64,000 nucleotides of DNA from Actinocrinis sp035605935 (GCF_035605935.1 NZ_DATNGK010000203.1:6310-70309); one strand, 5' to 3'; positions 32,277-40,810 are shown, counted from the first letter of the stretch. The notes: a model not told the origin generated them from the sequence alone. A program made the numbers and translations.

Positions 32277-33005
32277 ATGTACACGCACCTCTACAGCCTG
32301 CCGTCCGCCGTCGAGACACCGGAGGATGAGCTGGACGCTCCAGTGCCGCCGATCGAGGCGGTGCTGTTCGACTTCGCCAACACCCTGTTCCGCATGGTCC
32401 CGACCGACGTCTTCCTGCGGCGGGTGTGGCAGAACGCCGGACGGGACATTGCGCAGCTGGATATCGATTCGGTACTGCGCGAGGTGCAGACCGCCGGGCA
32501 GTTGCCACACGTGCAGGCCGCTCAGGTGGGCCGGGACTTGACTGTGGAACTGCACTGGGAGGCGACGCGAGTCTGGTTCCGCGAGGTCCCGCAGCTGGCC
32601 GACATCTTCGATCTGGTGTACGAGGCCATCCTCGCCCAGGAGAACTGGTTCGCGTACACGGACACGGCGCCGGTGCTGCGGGAGCTGGCCCGGCGCGGCA
32701 TACCGGTGGGCGTGGTCAGCAACATCGTGTGGGATGTGCGGCGCGAGATCGAGGCGGCGGGAGTCGGCGACGCGGTGGGGGCGTACGCGTTGTCATACCA
32801 GATGAATTGCGAGAAGCCGGACCCGAGGATCTTCCTCAAGGCGTGCGCCGACCTCGGCGCAGACCCGCGGCGAACGTTGATGGTCGGGGACAATCCGGTA
32901 CAGGACGGGGGCGCTGTCACGTGCGGGCTTCGTGCCCTGATCCTGCCTTCCGAGCCACGGGCCGGGGACCGTGGCCTCGATAGTGTCCTGCGGCTGCTGG
33001 GCTGA
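32277..33005 (+). CDS. HAD-family hydrolase-like protein
   Basis: A 242-residue HAD-like protein. Motif I is AVLFDFANTLF, with the nucleophilic Asp but Ala at the second Asp position of the DxD pair. Motif II is VGVVSNIVWD, motif III the Lys of NCEKPDPRIF, and motif IV TLMVGDNPVQDGG. Loss of the second motif I Asp, the usual general acid of phosphatases, suggests a different chemistry or weak phosphatase activity. A helical cap domain occupies about residues 40-125. The gene precedes the second 6C RNA on the same strand. Confidence 0.82.
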   Translation: MYTHLYSLPSAVETPEDELDAPVPPIEAVLFDFANTLFRMVPTDVFLRRVWQNAGRDIAQLDIDSVLREVQTAGQLPHVQAAQVGRDLTVELHWEATRVWFREVPQLADIFDLVYEAILAQENWFAYTDTAPVLRELARRGIPVGVVSNIVWDVRREIEAAGVGDAVGAYALSYQMNCEKPDPRIFLKACADLGADPRRTLMVGDNPVQDGGAVTCGLRALILPSEPRAGDRGLDSVLRLLG

Positions 33006-33229
33006 CGGACCGTCGGAAGTGAGCGAGCCCGCGGCTCCCAGCTGGCTGCGATCGCCTTCGCCAAGAGCCGCGAAGTGGCACTCGGAGCTCGGAGCGACCG
33101 TGTGTGCCAACCCGCGTGTCGGTGCCCACAGCTCACTGGCCTGCGGCTTTAGCGGCGCACTAGGCGCATTTCAACGGAGCACCGAGGGCGCACTTTCTTC
33201 TGGCTTCGACACGCGTTAGAATGTTCAAT

Positions 33230-33340
33230 ATTGAGGCACTGCCCGCTCCCCCCGTGGCGGGCTGTGCTCCAGACGCGGTCTGATCAACTGCGTCCTGGCG
33301 GCTTCGCGCTTCCCCCGTGGCGCGAAGCCGCCCTTTCTTT
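33230..33340 (+). ncRNA. 6C small RNA (copy 2)
   Basis: Two hairpins carry cytosine-rich loops, the defining pattern of actinobacterial 6C RNA. Hairpin 1 has stem 33236-33239/33264-33267 and 33241-33246/33257-33262 with loop TCCCCCCGTG. Hairpin 2 has a perfect 13-bp stem (33297-33309 with 33320-33332) with loop TTCCCCCGTG, followed by CTTTCTTTT, an intrinsic terminator. GACGC/GCGTC in between can form a small third stem. A TAGAAT -10 hexamer at 33217-33222 lies about 14-19 bp upstream of the first stem. The surrounding 665-bp gap (33006-33670) contains no gene; besides this RNA only the phased repeats at 33522-33550 were seen. Confidence 0.88.
33297..33340 (+). terminator. Intrinsic terminator of 6C RNA copy 2
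   Basis: A perfect 13-bp stem (33297-33309 with 33320-33332) is followed by CTTTCTTTT. Its loop is the second C-rich loop of the small RNA. Confidence 0.75.
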
Positions 33341-33521
33341 TGCGGCCGCTTCGCGCGCTCCTGCTGGCGTTCCCGCCCTGCCTTCCCGCTACACCTCCGA
33401 CTCGGCTGCGGGCTCTGCTTCCGCAATGCCACGCCGCCCCGACGCGGACTCGACGCTCACGAGGGCGCGACTTGAGCGGCCCTTTATGCGGTGGCGGTTG
33501 AGTGGTTGCGGGCCTGAAGTG

Positions 33522-33550
33522 GTTTCCGCACTGTTTCCGGGTCGTTTCCG
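33522..33550. promoter_or_regulatory. Three 11-bp-phased GTTTCCG repeats
   Basis: The heptamer GTTTCCG occurs at 33522, 33533 and 33544, exactly 11 bp apart, 121 bp before the GH15 start. Direct repeats at 11-bp spacing are how OmpR/PhoB-class response regulators such as Streptomyces PhoP bind, although the PhoP unit is closer to GTTCACC. Confidence 0.45.
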
Positions 33551-33670
33551 TGCCCCAACCGGGTGACTGCCGGGCGCGCCCTGACCGCGCGCCCGCGCCG
33601 GTACCCGCACCCTGGAGCGACCCAGGAGGGTGCTGAAGCTCCGGACCGACCAGTCGAAAGGCCGATCTCG

Positions 33671-35521
33671 ATGCGCCGCTATCCCCCCATCGCCGAGCAT
33701 GGCATGATCGGCGACCTGCAGACCTGCGCCCTGGTCTCCTCTGATGGAGTGCTCGACTTCTTCTGCGCGCCGCGCTTCGACTCACCCTCGGTCTTCGCGT
33801 CCCTGCTCGACCACGACCACGGCGGCTACCTGCGGCTCGCTGCCGACGACGCCGACGTGCAGTGCAACTCCCGGCAGCTCTACCTGCCCGACACCGCGAT
33901 CCTGATCACCCGGTTCCTCTCCCACCACGGCGTCGGCGAGGTCGTCGACTTCATGCCGCTGAACCGGCCGGAGCAGGCCAGCGGCCGGCGGCGCATCGTG
34001 CGGATCCTGCGCGTGGTGCGCGGCACCGTGAAGTTCGTGCTCGAATGCCGGCCCCGCTTCGACTACGGCCGGGCCGGGCACGAGCTGACCCTCGTGAGCG
34101 ACAGCGCGGCGGTCTTCCGCGGCCCCGACCTCGACCTGCAGGTGCAGACCACCTTCCCCTTCCACCGGGAGGGCGACGACATCGTCGGCAGCGTGACCCT
34201 GCGGCTCGGCGAGACCGCGGCGCTGGTGCTGACCACCGGGATCGAGGAGCCGAGCCGGCCGATCACCGTCGCGCAGCTGGAGGACGAGCACGAGGCGACC
34301 ACCCGGTTCTGGCACTCCTGGCTGCGCGGCTCGGCCTTTCGCGGCCGCTGGCAGACGATGGTGCACCGGTCCGCGATCACTCTCAAGATGCTGACGTACG
34401 CCCCGACCGGCGGGATGATCGCGTCAGCTACCTTCGGGCTGCCTGAGCAGATCGGCGGCGAGCGGAACTGGGACTACCGCTACACCTGGATCCGTGACGG
34501 CGCGCTGGCGGCGCGCGCGCTCGCAGAGCTCGGATTCGTCGAAGAGGCTGACGCGTTCCGCCGCTGGGTGACTGAGCGCCTGCGCGATACGCGGCACGCG
34601 TGCGGCGAGCCGTTGCAAATCATGTACTGCGTAGACGGCGACCCGTACCTGGTCGAGGAGGAGCTGCCCCACCTAGAGGGCTACGAGAAGTCCGGTCCGG
34701 TGCGCATCGGCAACGCGGCCGCGGGCCAGCTGCAACTCGACATCTACGGCGAGGCGGTGTGGGCGCTGACCCAGTCACGTGAGCTGGCCGAAGTCTCCGG
34801 CTATCAGGGCTGGCAGACGCTGTCCGCGATGCTGGACTGGCTCAAGACCACCTGGGACCGGCCAGACGAGGGGATCTGGGAGACCCGCGGCGGGCGGCGC
34901 GACTTCACCTTCAGCAGGCTGATGTGCTGGGTGGCGTTCGACCGGGGCGTGCGCCTGGCCCGCGAGTACGCGCGCCCGGCGGACCTCGACGGCTGGACCA
35001 CCACGCGCGACGCGATCCTCAAGCAGGTGATAGAGCGCGGCTGGTCCGAGCGGCGCGGCGCGTTCGTGCAGCACTACGGCGGGGACGTGCTGGACGCGTC
35101 GCTGCTGATAATGCCGATCGTGGGCTTCATCTCGCCCAAGGACCCGGCGTGGCTCTCGACGCTCTGCGCGATCGAGCAGGATCTCGTGACGGACTCGCTG
35201 GTCTACCGCTACGACCCTTCGGCGGCGCCGGACGGTCTGCGCGGCAGCGAGGGCACGTTCAATCTGTGCAGCTTCCTCTACGTCGACGCGCTCGCGCGGG
35301 CCGGGCAGCTCGACAAGGCACGCTACGCGTTCGACAAGATGCTGACATACGCGAACCATGTCGGCCTGTTCGGCGAGGAGATCGGGCCGACCGGGGAGCA
35401 GCTGGGCAACTTTCCGCAGGCCTTCACGCACCTGGCGCTGATCTTCGCGGCGACGACGCTCGGCAGCGAACTGGAACGGCGCAGCGAGCGCGGCACGCGG
35501 CCGCACGGAAGGCCGTGGTGA
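33671..35521 (+). CDS. Glycoside hydrolase family 15 (glucoamylase/trehalase-type) enzyme
   Basis: A 616-residue cytosolic enzyme without signal peptide. The start MRRYPPIAEHGMIGDLQTCAL is the standard beginning of bacterial GH15 proteins. The N-terminal beta-sandwich domain runs to about residue 220, and the (alpha/alpha)6 catalytic barrel carries ERNWDYRYTWIRDGALA, LQIMYCVDGD and SEGTFNLCSFLYVDALA. Members act as trehalases (mycobacterial type) or as glucoamylases/dextran hydrolases; the sequence alone does not decide. GAAAGG about 11 nt upstream supports the ATG. Confidence 0.9.
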   Translation: MRRYPPIAEHGMIGDLQTCALVSSDGVLDFFCAPRFDSPSVFASLLDHDHGGYLRLAADDADVQCNSRQLYLPDTAILITRFLSHHGVGEVVDFMPLNRPEQASGRRRIVRILRVVRGTVKFVLECRPRFDYGRAGHELTLVSDSAAVFRGPDLDLQVQTTFPFHREGDDIVGSVTLRLGETAALVLTTGIEEPSRPITVAQLEDEHEATTRFWHSWLRGSAFRGRWQTMVHRSAITLKMLTYAPTGGMIASATFGLPEQIGGERNWDYRYTWIRDGALAARALAELGFVEEADAFRRWVTERLRDTRHACGEPLQIMYCVDGDPYLVEEELPHLEGYEKSGPVRIGNAAAGQLQLDIYGEAVWALTQSRELAEVSGYQGWQTLSAMLDWLKTTWDRPDEGIWETRGGRRDFTFSRLMCWVAFDRGVRLAREYARPADLDGWTTTRDAILKQVIERGWSERRGAFVQHYGGDVLDASLLIMPIVGFISPKDPAWLSTLCAIEQDLVTDSLVYRYDPSAAPDGLRGSEGTFNLCSFLYVDALARAGQLDKARYAFDKMLTYANHVGLFGEEIGPTGEQLGNFPQAFTHLALIFAATTLGSELERRSERGTRPHGRPW

Positions 35522-35636
35522 CCGTAGCGCAGCATCGTCGGCACCGCCGGTAATCTGGTCGCTCGCTATCGGAGGCCTTGGTACGTTGACGCTTTGACGT
35601 GCGGTGACGCGAAGAAGCGCAGGGAGCGAGGGGCCC

Positions 35637-36677
35637 GTGGTTTTCGAGAGCCTGAGCAAGCGCGGCGTGGACAGGCCGACGCTGGCCGCGCTGATCAGCA
35701 CCGCCTTCGGGCCGCAAACCGGTATCGTCGCGGCGACGGAGATCAACGAAGGGTTCTTCAACGCCGCGTTCCGCCTCACGCTGACGGATGGCCGCGAGGT
35801 GATACTCAAGGCGTCACCGGAACCGCAGATCCCGGTGCTGACCTACGAGCGGGACATCATGCGCGGTGAAGCAGAGTTCTTCCGCGCGGCGGCCGGCAGC
35901 GCGGCCGTGGTGCCCGAGGTGCTGTGCGCGAACTTCGAGCGCGAGGTTATCGACGGCGACTTCATCGTGATGACGGTGATTGACGGCGTCACCTGGTTCT
36001 CGGTCGAGCAACAGCTGCGCGAGCAGGCCAAAGCCGAACTGAAGCGGCAACTCGGCGGCATCGCGGCGCACCTGCACCGGGTGACGCATCCCCGCGGCCG
36101 ATTCGGCTATCCGGCGGTCGGCGAACTATCGGGCTCGACATGGCCCGACGCGTTCTCGGCGATGATCGGCGCGATCCTCGACGACGCCGACCGGTTCAAT
36201 GCTCCACTGCCGCTGCCCTCTGCGGAAATACGCAAGGTCGCGCAGCGCCATGCCGACGCGCTCGCGGCTGTGGACACGCCGGCGCTGGTGCACTTCGATC
36301 TGTGGCCGGGCAACGTGATGATCACCGGACACGAAGCAGCTGACCAGGACGAGGACGGAGCGGCGTCACCCCGCGTCAGCGGCCTGATCGACGGCGAACG
36401 CATGATCTGGGGCGATCCGCTCATGGAGTTCGTGGGTATGGAGGTGTTCGGCCGCGCGGACCGGGACGAGCACGTGCGCGCCGGATACCTGGCCGCGGGC
36501 GGGACGATCGACACAGCAGAAGCTGCCGAGCGCCGCATGACGCTCTATCACTTGTACATGCAGGTGCTGTTGCTCACCGAAATGGGTCCGCGCGGATACA
36601 CGGACCCTCAGTACCTCGGGTACTTCGGCAGCGAGTGCCCGAAGCGGATCTTCGAAGCCGTCGACAAGCTCCGGTGA
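35637..36677 (+). CDS. Aminoglycoside phosphotransferase-family kinase
   Basis: A 346-residue APH/choline-kinase-fold protein. The GTG at 35637 follows GCAGGGAGCGAGGGG. It has an N-terminal ATP-binding lobe (INEGFFNAAFRLTL, then VILKASPE with the Lys). The catalytic loop is LVHFDLWPGNVMI (HxDxxxxN), and GLIDGERMIWGDPLMEF supplies the metal-binding Asp. The small-molecule substrate is unknown; resistance is only one of many roles in this family. It follows the GH15 gene by 115 bp. Confidence 0.82.
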   Translation: MVFESLSKRGVDRPTLAALISTAFGPQTGIVAATEINEGFFNAAFRLTLTDGREVILKASPEPQIPVLTYERDIMRGEAEFFRAAAGSAAVVPEVLCANFEREVIDGDFIVMTVIDGVTWFSVEQQLREQAKAELKRQLGGIAAHLHRVTHPRGRFGYPAVGELSGSTWPDAFSAMIGAILDDADRFNAPLPLPSAEIRKVAQRHADALAAVDTPALVHFDLWPGNVMITGHEAADQDEDGAASPRVSGLIDGERMIWGDPLMEFVGMEVFGRADRDEHVRAGYLAAGGTIDTAEAAERRMTLYHLYMQVLLLTEMGPRGYTDPQYLGYFGSECPKRIFEAVDKLR

Positions 36678-36695
36678 CCCGTCGCGATTTCTGCG

Positions 36696-37982
36696 TCAGA
36701 CGAAGGAGAGGGCCGGGAAGGAACCGCCGAGGACTGACGCCGGGTCCGCGCCGAGCACGCGTTGCAGTACCGTCGCGTAGACCGAGCGGAAGTCGGTGTG
36801 GAACTTCAGGTCGCCGTTGTCGAGATCGCTGAGTGAAGGCTGCTGCCCGATGAAGCCGCCGTGCACCGACTCGCCGGCGACAAAGACCGGGCCCGCGGTG
36901 CCGTGGTCGGTGCCATCGTTGGCGTTCGCGGCCACCCGTCGCCCGAACTCCGAGTAGGCGACCAGCACGACGTCCTTCGCCCGCGCGCTGGCGGCGATGC
37001 GCTGCTGGAAGGCGCCGATCGCGTCGGAGACCTGCTTGAGCAGCGCGCTTTGCGTTCCTTTCTCCGCCGAGTGAGTGTCGAAGCCGCCGAGGCTGACGGC
37101 GTATACGCGTGTCGGGACGGACGACTCGATGCAGGACGCGACGATGTCGAGCTGCTGGGCGAGCGCGCTGGTGCCCGCGGTGGCCCCCTTCGCCTTGCCG
37201 CCGGCCGATTGCTTGAGCTTCGCAGACCCCTTAGCTGCCCCGGCGCCCTTACTCGACGCCGCGGCCGCGTTGTTGAGCGTCGGGCCGAACGCCGCCGAAA
37301 CCGTGAACAGGTCTGCCGTGTCGCGAGCTGCGTAGGCGGCGTACGGGCAGTCCTGCGCCGAGGTCGAGCCGAGCGCCTTGAGCGCTTCTCCCGGCGAACC
37401 ACTCGGCAGGGCGAAGCGGCCGAGCGGAAGCGCGGAACCGGCGGTTTTCGTTCCCGCGAGCAGCGGCGGCAGCACTCCCCCGAGCGAGACCGCACGCAGG
37501 GCGCGCAACTGGTCGTCCGGTTGGCCGTCGAGCCAGCGGCCGAGCCAGCCTGAGTTGCCCGGCTCGGCCGGTGAGGCGGTCTGCCAGATGTCCATGGAGA
37601 CGAAGTGGCTGTGGTTGGGCTGCGGATAGCCGACGCCGCGCACGATCGCGAGCTTGCCGTTCTGCCAGAGTCCGTGCAGCGCCGTCATGGCCGGGTTGAG
37701 CCCGAGTCCGTCGCCGAGGTCGAGCACCTCGTGCGGCTGATAAGCCAGGTCTGGACGCGCCTTCTGGTACGCCGGATCAGCGGCCGGCACGAGCGTATTC
37801 AGTCCGTCGTTGCCACCATAGAGAGTAAGCAACACGAGAATGCCCTGGCCCGGGGGCAGCGGATCGGTGGCCGCAGCCGAGTGCAGTTCGCGCAGGCCGA
37901 GCACGGTGCCGCCGCCGGCGAGCGCGGCCGCGCCGGTCACTGCGGACGCGAGGAGGAACTTGCGGCGGGTGAGCGTATCCAT
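36696..37982 (-). CDS. DUF1501 family protein, Tat-exported
   Basis: A 428-residue protein with a twin-arginine signal (MDTLTRRKFLLASAVTGAAA). The DUF1501 fold belongs to the alkaline phosphatase/sulfatase superfamily. Visible motifs are ILVLLTLYGGNDGLNTLVPA, SHFVSMDIWQTASP, SLGGFDTHSAEKGTQ, VAYSEFGRRVAANANDGTDHG and GGFIGQQPSLSDLDNGDLKF. DFRSVYATVLQRVLG ends the protein. A Lys/Gly/Ala-rich insert occurs around residues 245-275. It is 15 bp downstream of the DUF1800 gene. The paired families occur together in many bacteria, but their biochemical role is unknown. Confidence 0.88.
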   Translation of the reverse strand: MDTLTRRKFLLASAVTGAAALAGGGTVLGLRELHSAAATDPLPPGQGILVLLTLYGGNDGLNTLVPAADPAYQKARPDLAYQPHEVLDLGDGLGLNPAMTALHGLWQNGKLAIVRGVGYPQPNHSHFVSMDIWQTASPAEPGNSGWLGRWLDGQPDDQLRALRAVSLGGVLPPLLAGTKTAGSALPLGRFALPSGSPGEALKALGSTSAQDCPYAAYAARDTADLFTVSAAFGPTLNNAAAASSKGAGAAKGSAKLKQSAGGKAKGATAGTSALAQQLDIVASCIESSVPTRVYAVSLGGFDTHSAEKGTQSALLKQVSDAIGAFQQRIAASARAKDVVLVAYSEFGRRVAANANDGTDHGTAGPVFVAGESVHGGFIGQQPSLSDLDNGDLKFHTDFRSVYATVLQRVLGADPASVLGGSFPALSFV

Positions 37983-37997
37983 GGCTTCGGTGGCTCC

Positions 37998-39359
37998 TCA
38001 GTTGACCACGTACTCGGGGCTCAGCAGGGCGAGTTCGACCAGCGCCACCGGATCCCCGGCGACGTCGGCGAGCGCGCCGCGGGTCCGATCGCTGAACACG
38101 TCGATGCCGAGCAGGTGAGCGGCCGCGTCGAGGCGACCGCTCGGTGCGGCGTCGGCGACCTGGGAGATGTCACCGACCGACGCGGCCCAGTGCGCAAAGG
38201 TGATGCGGGTCTGGGTCGCGGCAGTGGTCAGCCAGAGCGTTCCAGCGGGCCAGCCACCGACGTTCGGGGGCGCGAAGGGTAGTTGCCCGAGCCCGTTGAG
38301 GGCCGCGCGCAAGAGGACCGAATCCTTTGCCGAGCCGTCGGTCGGCGGATTGATCTTCAGGGCGCGCAGGGTGCCGACGACGTACTCGACGGGCTGCTTG
38401 ACGAGCGCGTATCGGGCGGAGGGCGCGGATGACGAAGTCGCGGATGAAGGCGCTGACGGCGCGGTGAATGCCGGATCCGTGAAGACGGCGCGGGCAAGCG
38501 CAGTGAGGTCGTGGTTTTGGCCGTAGGCCGATATCAGGCGGCTGAGCGTGTCTGCCGGGACCGGATCGCCGGAACCGAGCCGGAACCACAGGCGCGAGGC
38601 GACAAACCGCGCGTTAGCCGGCTGAGCCATGAGCAGATCGGTGAAGGCGTCGACATCGAAGGACCCGGTGCGCCCGAGGATGGTCTGCGGTGCGGTGGCG
38701 TGAGCGTTCGCGGCGAAGACGGCCTTGCGAGAGCCGCGGTCCAGCCGCCAGCCGGTGAGCGCGAGGGCGGCCTGTCGCACATCGGTCTCGGTGTAGTTCC
38801 CGACGCCGAGCGAGAATAGTTCCATCGACTCGCGCGCGAGGTTCTCATTGGGCGCCTTCGCGGTGCTGCCGGCCGCGTCGAGCCAGATCATCATCGCCGG
38901 GTCGGTGAGCATGGCGCGCATCAGGGCACGGAAATCCCCGCCACCCAGTGCACGCTGCGTCTGGTTCTGCTGAAGCATGAGCGCGGCGCTGCGCACCTTC
39001 TGCACGGAGGTGGCGAAATGCCCGTGCCAGAAGAAGGTCCGCTTCTCGGCCCACGGCCGGTGCGCCGCGACCATCCGCGCGATCCACCAGGCGATCAGCT
39101 CATAGGCGGCCTGTGCGCGTTCGGCGTTCGCCGCCTTCTTCTGCGCGGGCGTCGCTTTGCCACCAGGCAAGGGGTCCGCCAGATCGGTCGGCGGCGGGGT
39201 CGTATCGACGCCGGGATCAGAGCCAGGCGCGAACAAGCCGTCGACGAGCGCCTGATATCCGGTCGCCGCGGCGGCGTCGATTTCCGCTCCGCTCGCGCCG
39301 AAGCCGCTGCGCCGCAACAGGTGCCCGATCAGCGCACGATCCTGTTGACTGTCCGTCAC
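37998..39359 (-). CDS. DUF1800 family protein
   Basis: A 453-residue protein if translated from the GTG at 39359, starting VTDSQQDRALIGHLLRRSGFGAS, the usual N-terminus of this family. Motifs are ELIAWWIARMVAAHRPWAEK, RTFFWHGHFATSVQKVR, LWLDAAGSTAKAPNENLARE, SMELFSLGVGNYTETDVRQA and LPFAPPNVGGWPAGTLWL. These place it in the DUF1800 (helical, His-containing) group that travels with DUF1501. Start choice is uncertain: the GTG sits in the loop of a 9-bp hairpin and no ribosome binding site is visible. A 35-residue longer form from 39464 remains open. Confidence 0.82.
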   Translation of the reverse strand: MTDSQQDRALIGHLLRRSGFGASGAEIDAAAATGYQALVDGLFAPGSDPGVDTTPPPTDLADPLPGGKATPAQKKAANAERAQAAYELIAWWIARMVAAHRPWAEKRTFFWHGHFATSVQKVRSAALMLQQNQTQRALGGGDFRALMRAMLTDPAMMIWLDAAGSTAKAPNENLARESMELFSLGVGNYTETDVRQAALALTGWRLDRGSRKAVFAANAHATAPQTILGRTGSFDVDAFTDLLMAQPANARFVASRLWFRLGSGDPVPADTLSRLISAYGQNHDLTALARAVFTDPAFTAPSAPSSATSSSAPSARYALVKQPVEYVVGTLRALKINPPTDGSAKDSVLLRAALNGLGQLPFAPPNVGGWPAGTLWLTTAATQTRITFAHWAASVGDISQVADAAPSGRLDAAAHLLGIDVFSDRTRGALADVAGDPVALVELALLSPEYVVN

Positions 39360-39368
39360 ACGGACAGT
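39348..39368 (-). promoter_or_regulatory. Inverted repeat enclosing the DUF1800 start codon
   Basis: ACTGTCCGT (39348-39356) and ACGGACAGT (39360-39368) are perfect 9-bp complements separated by three bases. On the mRNA strand those three bases are the GTG start codon of the DUF1800 gene. The structure could hide the start codon or mark a protein-binding site. Confidence 0.5.
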
Positions 39369-39432
39369 GTTGCGAACGGCGGATAAAGACACGATAAGCG
39401 CGACAGCCAGAGCAGAGCAGGGAGAAACGGCT

Positions 39433-40776
39433 TCAGGATCGGTGGCTCCGGCCGACGCGGGCAAGGCGCGCGTACAGCAGCGCGGCGGCGGACACGACTA
39501 CTGCCCAAGCGAGGTAGACGCCGGTTGCCGCCAGGATCAGCGCCACGGCGGCGAGCGCGATGATCGCGGCCGCGCGGCCCTTACTGCGGCGCGGCAGCAG
39601 CCGGAGCGCCGCGACGACGCCGATCGCGTACACGACCACGATCAGCCCGGCGGTCAACGAGACGAGCGTGCGCGTCTGCACGTGAAAGGCGGCGGTGGCG
39701 ACCAGGCCGGGGATGGTCAGCGCGGAGACGAAAGTGAGGCTGCGCCGCGGAACCTCTCCGGCCGTGCTGCCGCGCGCCAGCCAGCCGGGCAGCGCGCCGT
39801 CCCGGCCAAGGGCGGCGCCGAGCTTGGCGACACCGGCGTAGTAGGCGTTCATCGTGCCGAGCGTGAGCAGCACCGCGGCGCCGGCGGCCAGCAGCCGCGC
39901 GTTGCCGCCGAGCCCACGGGCCATCAGATCGCCGAGCGGCGCGGCCGAGTCGGCGGCGCTCGGGCCGAGCACTGTGACGACGGCGAAGGCGACCGCGAGG
40001 TACAGCACGCCGACCACGGCGAGCGCCGCTGCGGTGGCGCGCGGCAGGTCGCGCGCCGGACGGCGGAACTCGGCGGCCAGGTGCGTGATCGCCTCCCAGC
40101 CGGCGAAGCTCCAGACCAACAGCGCGGCGGCCGGGGCGAGGGAGAACCAGCCGTGTGGCGCGAACGGCGTGAGATTGCTAAAGCGCGCGTGCGGGAGGGC
40201 CAGCCCGACCGCGAGTAACAGAAGCAGCGCCAAAAGTCCGGCCAGCGCGAGTTGCACGCGGCCGGTCACGCGCAGCCCCGCGGCGTTCGTCGCGGTGACG
40301 ATGACCATCAGCGCCGCGGCCGTGATCGTCGCGGTCGTGGTTCCGCCGCCGAGAGCCGCCGCCACATACTGGCCCCCGAACAGGGCTGCCGGGGCCGAGC
40401 CGGTGGGCACGGTGAAGAAGAAGCACCAGCCGACAACCACCGCGGTGCGTTCGCCAAAGGCGAGGCGGGCGTAGGTCGAGACGCCCCCGGCGTCAGGATG
40501 GCGGGCCGCCAGCGCGGCGAAGGTCGCGGCCAGCGGGACGGAAAGGAGCACGAGGGCGCACCAGGCGAGGAGCGACGCGGGACCGGCCACCTGCGCGGCA
40601 AGCGCGGGCAGCGCGATCACGCCGGTGCCGAGTACCGCGCCGACGTACAGGGCGGTGCCTTGCAGCGTGCTCAAGCCGGTAGCGGGCAGGGCCGCGTCGC
40701 GTGCGTCGCTCGATCTGGTCAGCTCGGTCAGTTCGCTCACGGCATCAGCCTGCCGGGTAATTTCGACCCGAACCAT
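39433..40776 (-). CDS. APC-superfamily amino-acid permease
   Basis: A 447-residue transporter with about twelve hydrophobic helices. GTALYVGAVLGTGVIALPAL is the unwound helix-1 substrate motif, and LVWSFAGWEAITHLAAEFRRPARDLPRA is the conserved helix-6/loop region, as in YjeH-like exporters and other APC amino-acid transporters. A GTG at 40740 (VSELTELTRSS) is an alternative start that would leave a 70-bp divergent gap. It is divergent from the GlxA-type regulator, which probably controls it. Confidence 0.85.
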   Translation of the reverse strand: MVRVEITRQADAVSELTELTRSSDARDAALPATGLSTLQGTALYVGAVLGTGVIALPALAAQVAGPASLLAWCALVLLSVPLAATFAALAARHPDAGGVSTYARLAFGERTAVVVGWCFFFTVPTGSAPAALFGGQYVAAALGGGTTTATITAAALMVIVTATNAAGLRVTGRVQLALAGLLALLLLLAVGLALPHARFSNLTPFAPHGWFSLAPAAALLVWSFAGWEAITHLAAEFRRPARDLPRATAAALAVVGVLYLAVAFAVVTVLGPSAADSAAPLGDLMARGLGGNARLLAAGAAVLLTLGTMNAYYAGVAKLGAALGRDGALPGWLARGSTAGEVPRRSLTFVSALTIPGLVATAAFHVQTRTLVSLTAGLIVVVYAIGVVAALRLLPRRSKGRAAAIIALAAVALILAATGVYLAWAVVVSAAALLYARLARVGRSHRS

Positions 40777-40777
40777 C

Positions 40778-40810
40778 GGCAGAAATGCCGTGATGCGCTA
40801 AATTTCTGCC
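40778..40810. promoter_or_regulatory. Inverted repeat in the permease/GlxA divergent region
   Basis: GGCAGAAAT (40778-40786) and ATTTCTGCC (40802-40810) form a perfect 9-bp inverted repeat with centres 24 bp apart. The right arm ends directly before the regulator ATG. This fits an operator bound by a dimeric AraC-type or other regulator, with autoregulation likely. Confidence 0.5.

Noticed and set aside
33440..33670. Possible tRNA or second small RNA downstream of 6C copy 2
   Set aside because: No acceptor stem or T-loop pattern could be built, and no terminator hairpin is present. Only the phased heptamers stand out.
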